From the NCBI GenBank assembly GCA_003598055.1, contig QZKI01000003.1, positions 1 to 47,042 on the forward strand: 47,042 bases of DNA, written 5' to 3'. Within the stretch, counting starts at the first letter, position 1; each line of letters opens with the position of its first letter. The translations under genes and the position numbers were made by a program. The DNA is from Candidatus Abyssobacteria bacterium SURF_17 (GTDB lineage: Bacteria > Abyssobacteria > SURF-5). Positions 41,574-47,042 of this stretch are shown here, in pieces. The notes beneath the pieces were generated by a model. It ran no database searches. It saw only the letters and a program-made list of their open reading frames with translations, and was not told where the DNA came from.

Positions 41574-41876
41574 ATGAGACGACACCTAAGAATAAGAACG
41601 CTCGTGGCATCAGCGGTGCTTGCCCTCGCGCTGCTTGGCTTCGGCGTTGTGAACGAAGCATCAGCGAATGGCTGGCATAATCGCCACGGGCATCAAAGAC
41701 ATCACGTGTTCCGTGGTCATCGGCACTTTGGCCACCATCATGGGCATCAGAGGTTCCATATCAACCTCGGATTGGGCCATCGACACCATCACCAACGACG
41801 TACGGTGATTGTTGTTCCAGGCTCCTACCCATACTCGTACAATTACAACTACTACCCCTCCTGCTACTGGTGCTGA
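41574..41876 (+). CDS. Small secreted His-rich protein, copy 2
   Basis: 100 residues from the second of two adjacent ATGs (AGGAGG at 41561-41566 is best spaced for 41574). Signal peptide similar to copy 1 (TLVASAVLALALLGFGVVNEASA). The mature part is more His-rich (HRHFGHHHGHQRFHINLGLG, then HRHHHQRR). A short Tyr/Asn tail ends in CYWC, giving a CxxC that copy 1 lacks. The common core NLG-G shows descent from one ancestor. Probable extracytoplasmic metal (Ni, Zn, Cu) binder; unproven. Confidence 0.8.
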   Translation: MRRHLRIRTLVASAVLALALLGFGVVNEASANGWHNRHGHQRHHVFRGHRHFGHHHGHQRFHINLGLGHRHHHQRRTVIVVPGSYPYSYNYNYYPSCYWC

Positions 41877-41965
41877 GTGGATGAAGAAGAGAACAATCGT
41901 CCTGTGATGAAAAGTGAGCCAAGAGTGACGCAAACACATGGGATCCAAAAAGTGATGTAATTTGC

Positions 41966-42000
41966 GAGCCGTACCCACACATAACGTGAGGGTGCGGCTC
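41966..42000 (+). terminator. Terminator-like hairpin after the small genes
   Basis: GAGCCGTACCC pairs with GGGTGCGGCTC (one mismatch), loop ACACATAACGTGA, followed by ATTCTTATTG. Stable stem but a poor T-tract. Confidence 0.58.
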
Positions 42001-42072
42001 ATTCTTATTGCCTACCTCAAAATCCCCCCTTGTTACATTCGAGCCTATGGGTGTGCTAATATGAAGTCTCGT

Positions 42073-42096
42073 CTGAACTCGACACGTTGAGTTCAG
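42073..42096. promoter_or_regulatory. Perfect inverted repeat CTGAACTC-N8-GAGTTCAG
   Basis: Lies 44 bases before the winged-helix gene, near an extended -10-like TGCTAATAT (42053-42061). Position and symmetry suit an operator or a 5'-UTR hairpin for that gene. Confidence 0.45.
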
Positions 42097-42139
42097 CGTG
42101 AAAAGGCACAACTCCCATTCACGGGCACCGCATCAAGAG

Positions 42140-42964
42140 ATGGAAACTGTCATCACCAAGAAGGACATCGCCGAATACCGCCGAACTCTGTGGCGGGAGG
42201 CGCCCGGTACGTCCCTCAAGACGCTCCGCGATGCCGCTCGCTTCATTGATGAAGTGGGTATGTGCCTGCTCTTTGCGTGTCGCGATATTCCCCTGCCGAA
42301 ATTGTACTATTGCTCGGCGGACGAGGCCGACTGGTGGGCATGGAAAGATATTCTCCAGGCCAGGAAGCTGGCATATAACGGGCGGCTGGTGCGTCGCAAA
42401 GCGACGCTCGTATCGATGCAACTTCTGCCGGCGTTTCTCGCCATATACCTTACCGGCGGCGGCTATATCATGTATGAGGAGGAATACTATTGGGGAAAGC
42501 TCGGACAATTGGCGAATCAGGTGGCGGAATATCTTGACCGTAACGGCCCAACCCCCGTCGATTCGCTCCGGAAGGCGGTTGTGCCCGCGGGCAAGGAACA
42601 CACACGCCGGTTTCATAACGCGTTGTTCGAGCTCCAGTCGAAATTCAAGATCGTCAGCGCCGGCCTGGAAGACAGGAGTTGGGGAGTCCGCGTACTCGAC
42701 CTCTTTGTAAACTGGGTGCCCGCGACCGTGGAGCGGAAAGCCGAAAAACTGCCAAGAGACGAAGCCATCCGGCGCATTCTCACGGCGCTCGTGAACACGG
42801 CCGGAGCAGTTCCTGAGGCGATGGTGCCCCGACTTTTCGGCTGGTCACCCGAGGAATCATTGCACGCGATTGATACGCTGGCATCTCATGGAGCGGTGAT
42901 ACGCGGGAGAGTCCGCGGGCAAGGCGCTCCATGGCTCATCAGCCCAAGGCTTCGCCAGTCCTGA
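42140..42964 (+). CDS. Winged-helix protein, possibly AlkZ/HTH_42-related
   Basis: 274 residues from ATG 42140 (AAGAG just upstream); the frame is open to 42098 but the extra residues look unlikely. Repeated winged-helix-like blocks include QLANQVAEYLDRNGPTPVDSLRKA, HNALFELQSKFKIVSAG and DTLASHGAVIRGRVRG, as in proteins related to the DNA glycosylase AlkZ. The early TSLKTLRDAARFIDEVG and LPKLYYC parts also fit from memory. I see no sure catalytic motif. Could repair crosslinks or just bind DNA. Palindrome at 42073 suggests regulation. Confidence 0.62.
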   Translation: METVITKKDIAEYRRTLWREAPGTSLKTLRDAARFIDEVGMCLLFACRDIPLPKLYYCSADEADWWAWKDILQARKLAYNGRLVRRKATLVSMQLLPAFLAIYLTGGGYIMYEEEYYWGKLGQLANQVAEYLDRNGPTPVDSLRKAVVPAGKEHTRRFHNALFELQSKFKIVSAGLEDRSWGVRVLDLFVNWVPATVERKAEKLPRDEAIRRILTALVNTAGAVPEAMVPRLFGWSPEESLHAIDTLASHGAVIRGRVRGQGAPWLISPRLRQS

Positions 42965-43433
42965 CGAACGTTCTCTGCACACGCAGTCATTGTCCCACGA
43001 AAATTTCTGACAATACGACTTCTTCCCAAGTAATACCGTTGTTCTAAGAACTGTTGAATGCCGTCCGTGCTCTCGCCATAACCGACGATTCGCAGAATGG
43101 TTCCAAATTGTGCGCCAGCTTAAGGTTGGGTATGTGTGCGGACCAAGAGCTCTCTGGGGTTATAAGCATAAGAAAAACAATGACTTAGAGGACTATCCAT
43201 ACGCAGGTCAGAGACAGCTGCAGCATCGGCATGAAATATGCCTGGTCTCCTCTTGTCTCGGTATAAGCTTGTGGATTGTCGAGGCTTGCAGAATAACGGG
43301 CGTGGCCAAGAAAGCCAAGAACTCCTGCTGAAGCGTCCAGGGACGGGCATGCTTATTTCAACCCTGCGTGCGCCAAAAGGGATTCCTTGCCGCCGGCGAG
43401 GGCCTGTGGAAATCTTGCATGGAACCAGATGGA
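42965..43433 (+). other. Intergenic region before the sensor kinase
   Basis: About 470 bases with no convincing gene. A 73-codon frame at 43110-43331 lacks a ribosome-binding site and has no recognisable domain. No repeat family of the window occurs here. The kinase frame is open upstream to 43332 without a good start. Confidence 0.45.
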
Positions 43434-46400
43434 ATGGCACGGGAAAAAAAGAGATTGAAAATACTCCTTTTCGAGCCTGACGACAACGCCTGCGGTCGTC
43501 TCCATGGGGTTCTCTCGAAGATTGACGCGTGGACACCCGAAATTGAGAGGGCAGCAAGTTTGGAGGCAGCGCTTAAGGCGCTCAAGCGAAACACGCATGA
43601 CGTGTGTCTCGCCACCAGCCGCGCCAGCGAGCTGTCTCTCAGAAAGCTGCTGAAGAGCGCGACCGAGAACGGCCACCAAACACCCATCATCTTGATCGCC
43701 CGACAGAAGGCCGACGAATCGATATGCAAGAGGATGTTGGAAACGGGAGCGGCCGACTACCTTGCAGGAAATCGAATCGGAGAAGCTCTGTTGGAACAGA
43801 GCATTCGACATGCGATCGAGCGAACGCGAATCCTCAAGGCGCAGCGCGAAAGTGAGGAGAAACTTCGCGTATTGAGCGAGCAATCGCTGTTGGGCGTCTT
43901 CATCACAAAAGATGGGCGCGTTGTTTTCGCAAACGACGTAGTCAGCAAAATCACAGGATACAGTCGGGAAGAGATTCTGGGAGCGGGGGGCGAGGGATTC
44001 CTCGGCATTGTCCACCCGGAGGACCGTGCTTTTGTATGTGACCAGGCGCGGAGGAAAAAAGTGGGTGACCCCGGAGCCGTTCCACGATACGATGTCCGCA
44101 TCATAACAAAAGACGGCGACACAAAGTGGCTCTCGCTGCATTCACGAACCATTCAATACAACGGCGGCAACGCCGTGGAAGCCGTGATCCTCGATGTCAC
44201 TGACCATAAGCGAGCCGAAGCCGAATTGAAGGAGAGTGAAGCCCGCTATCGGCTCCTCGCCGGGAATGTCTCGGACATCATATGGACTACCGACCTGAAC
44301 CTGCGCCTAACATATGTCAGTCCTTCCGTCACCCGTATGCGAGGTGTTACCTATGAGGAGGCAATATCTGAGACGATCGAGGAAATCCTGACGCCTGCCT
44401 CTCTCGAGCTTGCCATGAAGTTGCTGGCGGAGGAGCTGGCGCTCGAACAAAAGAAGCCGAAGGACCTTTCCCGTTCACGCGCAGTCGAACTCGAGCATAA
44501 ATGCAAGGATGGTTCCACAGTCTGGGCGGAGGTCAAGGTAACATTTCTGCGGGATGACAGCGGCCAGCCAGTGGGAATTCTTGGGATCACCCGCGACATC
44601 AGCGAGCGCAAGCGGGCAGAGGAAGCGCTGCAAGAAAGGGAACGCTTCCTCTCGAACATTTTCGCGAGTATTCAAGACGGCATTAGTATTCTCGACGCTG
44701 ACCTGACCATCCTCCGGACGAATCGAATCGTCGAGCAGTGGCAGCCCCACGCATTACCGCTGCCGGGCAAGAAATGCTATGAGGCGTACCACGGACGCAC
44801 CTCCCCGTGTGAGGTTTGTCCAACGCTTCAAACGCTGAAGACGGGCCAGTCGGCCAACGAAGTTGTGCCGAAACATGCAGCCAACAGAAAGCACGTCGGA
44901 TGGTTGGACATTTATACATTCCCTTTGATCGATACCGCGACGGGCACGCTCTACGGCGTCATCGAATATGTGCGTGACATCACTGAGCGTAAGCGCGCCG
45001 AGGAGGCCCTCCGCGAGTCCGAAGAGCGACATCGGACCCTGGTGGAAAACGCCACCGATATTATCTGCACCATCGACGTGCGAACAGGCATCATCGCGAA
45101 CGTCAACAGTTTTTCCGAAAGAATACTTGGCTATCCGGTCGAGAACGTCCTGAACAAGCTGAATTTTCTCGACCTCGTTCATCCCGATGACCGGGAAAAA
45201 GTCGTTAAGAGACTGAGAGATTTGGCTCGTGATGGGAGCCGAATTCCTAACTTTCCCTTGCGACTCAAGAAAGCAGATGACACGTATATTCACGTCGAAG
45301 TCAACGGCGCGATTACCTACGATGGCAAGGGCAACCCGGAGGCCTTCATCGGCGTCATACGCGACGTCACCGAGCACAAACGGGCAGAGGACGCTCTCCG
45401 CGGGTCGGAGGAACGATACCGCACCCTGGTCAATAATTCTCTAACCGGAATCTGTATCGTTCAGGATGGAAGGTTCAAGTTCGTCAACGACCAGCTCACG
45501 GAGATGTCGGGCTACACGCGCGAGGAATTGCTCGAACTCCCGTTTCTGGGTCTTGTGCATCCGGAAGACCAGGGGTTCTCGGCCTCTCTCGCGGAAGAAC
45601 GGATAGCGGGCCAACCGCCGACGGTGCCGCACCACTACCGTGCCCTGAGGAAGGATGGCACAGTTCGCTGGATCGAAACATTTGGAACATTAACCGAATA
45701 CGACAGCAGACCGGCTGCATTGGTTCACCTCATAGACATCACCGAGCGCAAACAGGCGGAGGAACGCCTGCGCGCGTCGGAGGAAAAATACCGCACGGTT
45801 CTCGACACCATTGAGGATGGCTTCTATGAAACCGACCTCGCAGGCAACTTCACGTTCTTCAATGACACCATACAAAAAGTGCTCGGCCATTCAAAAGAAG
45901 AACTTCTCGGGATGAACTACCGGAAGTACGTCGATGAAGAGAACGCGAAGATACTCTATCAGTCCTTCAATACTGTTTATAGAACCGGCCAGATGAACAA
46001 GGGATTCGTCTGCTACGTCAAGGAGAAGGACGGGACTCCGCGGCCGAAAGAATTCAGCGTCGTCCTTGTGCGTGACAACAACGGTAAGCCCACCGGCTTT
46101 CGAGGCGTGGTGCGTGACATCAGCGAGCGCAAGCGGGCCGAGGAACTGCTCCGGGCCTCGGAAGAGAAATACCGGACGTTGCTTGACACCATCGAGGACG
46201 GCTTCTATGAAACGGACCTCGCCGGAAACTTCATCTTCTTCAACAATACGATAGTGAAGCTGCTGGGTTATTCAAAAGAAGAACTTCTTGGGATGAACTA
46301 CCGGCAGTATTGCGATGAACACGACAGGAAAATAATCTACGAATCCTTCAACAGCATTTATCGCACAGGCCAGATGAAGAAGGGATTTGTCTGCACCGTT

Positions 46401-47042
46401 ACGTGCAAGGATGGCAGTCGAAGGCCGGTCGAGTTCAGCGTCTTCCTCGTGCGGGACGACCAAGGCAAACCCATCGGCTTCAGAGGCGTGGTCCGCGACA
46501 TCAGCGAGCGCAAACGTGCTGAGGAACTGCTTCGAAGCTCGGAGGAGAAATACCGGACACTCTTCGAAGAGTCGAAGGATGTCATATATATCAGTACGCC
46601 CGACGGCAGACTTCTCGATATCAATCCGGCAGGTGTCGATCTGCTTGGATACTCTTGTAAGGAGGAACTCCTGCGAATTGACATCTCCCGAGACCTGTAC
46701 ATGAATGCCGCCGACCGGAAGGCGTATCAGGAAGCAGTCGCGAAGCGAGGTTTTGTACGGGATTACGAGTTGGTATTCAAGAGAAAGGACGGCCAGCCCG
46801 TCAACATTCTCCTCACCTCCAGCGCCGTCCGTGACGCCGAAGGACAAATCGTAGCCTATCGCGGGATCATGCGAGACATGACAGAGCGCAAGCAGCTCGA
46901 ACAACAACTCTTCCAGGCACAGAAGATGGAGAGCATCGGCACCCTGGCGGGCGGAGTTGCGCACGATTTCAACAACATCCTCGGCGGGATACTGGGTTAC
47001 GCCTCATTCATGAAGACCAAGCTGGAGAAGACCCACACGTTC
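43434..47042 (+). CDS. Multi-PAS sensor histidine kinase (runs off the window end)
   Basis: 1203 codons visible without a stop. Residues 1-125 form a receiver-like domain (ILLFEPDD, GAADYLAGN) that lacks the phospho-acceptor Asp (HDVCLATS) and the conserved Lys. Eight PAS/PAC units follow, each ending in a D-[IV]-[ST]-[ED]-[HR]-K-x-A-E segment. PAS3 has a Cys-rich insert (CYEAYHGRTSPCEVCP). PAS6 and PAS7 are near duplicates. The phospho-acceptor helix begins GTLAGGVAHDFNN near the end; the ATPase domain is outside. No membrane segment, so a cytoplasmic multi-signal sensor. ATG 43419 is an alternative start; both have weak ribosome sites. Confidence 0.93.
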   Translation, partial: MAREKKRLKILLFEPDDNACGRLHGVLSKIDAWTPEIERAASLEAALKALKRNTHDVCLATSRASELSLRKLLKSATENGHQTPIILIARQKADESICKRMLETGAADYLAGNRIGEALLEQSIRHAIERTRILKAQRESEEKLRVLSEQSLLGVFITKDGRVVFANDVVSKITGYSREEILGAGGEGFLGIVHPEDRAFVCDQARRKKVGDPGAVPRYDVRIITKDGDTKWLSLHSRTIQYNGGNAVEAVILDVTDHKRAEAELKESEARYRLLAGNVSDIIWTTDLNLRLTYVSPSVTRMRGVTYEEAISETIEEILTPASLELAMKLLAEELALEQKKPKDLSRSRAVELEHKCKDGSTVWAEVKVTFLRDDSGQPVGILGITRDISERKRAEEALQERERFLSNIFASIQDGISILDADLTILRTNRIVEQWQPHALPLPGKKCYEAYHGRTSPCEVCPTLQTLKTGQSANEVVPKHAANRKHVGWLDIYTFPLIDTATGTLYGVIEYVRDITERKRAEEALRESEERHRTLVENATDIICTIDVRTGIIANVNSFSERILGYPVENVLNKLNFLDLVHPDDREKVVKRLRDLARDGSRIPNFPLRLKKADDTYIHVEVNGAITYDGKGNPEAFIGVIRDVTEHKRAEDALRGSEERYRTLVNNSLTGICIVQDGRFKFVNDQLTEMSGYTREELLELPFLGLVHPEDQGFSASLAEERIAGQPPTVPHHYRALRKDGTVRWIETFGTLTEYDSRPAALVHLIDITERKQAEERLRASEEKYRTVLDTIEDGFYETDLAGNFTFFNDTIQKVLGHSKEELLGMNYRKYVDEENAKILYQSFNTVYRTGQMNKGFVCYVKEKDGTPRPKEFSVVLVRDNNGKPTGFRGVVRDISERKRAEELLRASEEKYRTLLDTIEDGFYETDLAGNFIFFNNTIVKLLGYSKEELLGMNYRQYCDEHDRKIIYESFNSIYRTGQMKKGFVCTVTCKDGSRRPVEFSVFLVRDDQGKPIGFRGVVRDISERKRAEELLRSSEEKYRTLFEESKDVIYISTPDGRLLDINPAGVDLLGYSCKEELLRIDISRDLYMNAADRKAYQEAVAKRGFVRDYELVFKRKDGQPVNILLTSSAVRDAEGQIVAYRGIMRDMTERKQLEQQLFQAQKMESIGTLAGGVAHDFNNILGGILGYASFMKTKLEKTHTF

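Noticed and set aside
41874..41960. Possible selenocysteine read-through of TGA after CYWC in the second His-rich protein, giving 27 more codons.
   Set aside because: No clear SECIS hairpin after the TGA, the extension looks random, and copy 1 ends with TAA without it.
43110..43331. 73-codon frame upstream of the sensor kinase.
   Set aside because: No ribosome-binding site, no domain, non-ATG start.
44754..45377. 207-codon antisense frame over the sensor kinase.
   Set aside because: Shadow of clear PAS-domain coding sequence.

Overview
The window (about 47 kb, GC-rich) reads as chromosome of an anaerobic, CoA-centred heterotrophic bacterium. Signs are two B12-dependent acyl-CoA mutases, an NDP-forming acyl-CoA synthetase module, a split aconitase X, 4Fe-4S proteins, selenocysteine machinery (SelA/SelB), a C4-dicarboxylate-type symporter and a many-PAS histidine kinase. 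Several families here (DUF2889, DUF169, CFI-box C-termini) are, from memory, common in Desulfobacterota-like and candidate-phylum genomes. No rRNA, tRNA, CRISPR array or intact insertion sequence was found, so the phylum is a guess.

Layout. 1-7.6 kb: end of an acyl-CoA dehydrogenase, a dicarboxylate symporter (-), two tandem DUF2889 genes, a PHP phosphoesterase, a DUF169 protein, CoaE, and a toxin-antitoxin pair whose toxin is frameshifted. 7.6-8.7 kb: a noncoding stretch packed with low-complexity dispersed repeats. 8.7-12.1 kb: selA-selB, overlapping by 4 bp, behind a clear sigma-70-type promoter. 12.3-23.2 kb (all -): a catabolic block transcribed as TetR | MarR, mutase large subunit 2, crotonase, MmgE/PrpD, CaiB-type CoA transferase, sirtuin, mutase large subunit 1, mutase B12 subunit, D-threonine-aldolase-like PLP enzyme. 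23.3-24.5 kb: a membrane-anchored coiled-coil protein divergent from TetR, with a palindrome between the two promoters. 24.7-34.6 kb (-): a secreted/anchored S8 protease, a 2098-residue protein with seven PKD domains, a 42-residue signal-peptide ORF and an 82-residue ORF with a possibly structured leader. 34.8-40.9 kb (-): a Cys-rich unknown plus ferredoxin pair, an acyl-CoA-synthetase/RNase HI fusion, aconitase X small and large subunits and a VOC protein. 41-47 kb (+): two His/Tyr-rich secreted paralogues, a winged-helix protein, and a sensor kinase with a degenerate receiver and eight PAS domains that runs off the end.

How it may work together. The 13.6-23 kb block looks like one regulated route: activate a carboxylic acid (CoA transferase), change it by MmgE/PrpD and crotonase chemistry, and rearrange its carbon skeleton (two mutase large subunits, one visible B12 subunit). 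The crotonase lacks the second catalytic Glu of classical hydratases, so a decarboxylase or isomerase is possible. The MarR promoter is near consensus with a palindrome over the start site.

The intergenic DNA is unusual. At least five palindromic or word-like repeat families recur, some with compensatory arm changes, and a 13-bp mini-hairpin (GGGYCTGCGRCCC type) is nested inside different larger repeats. The most novel single gene is the acyl-CoA-synthetase/RNase HI fusion, which keeps all four RNase H acidic residues.
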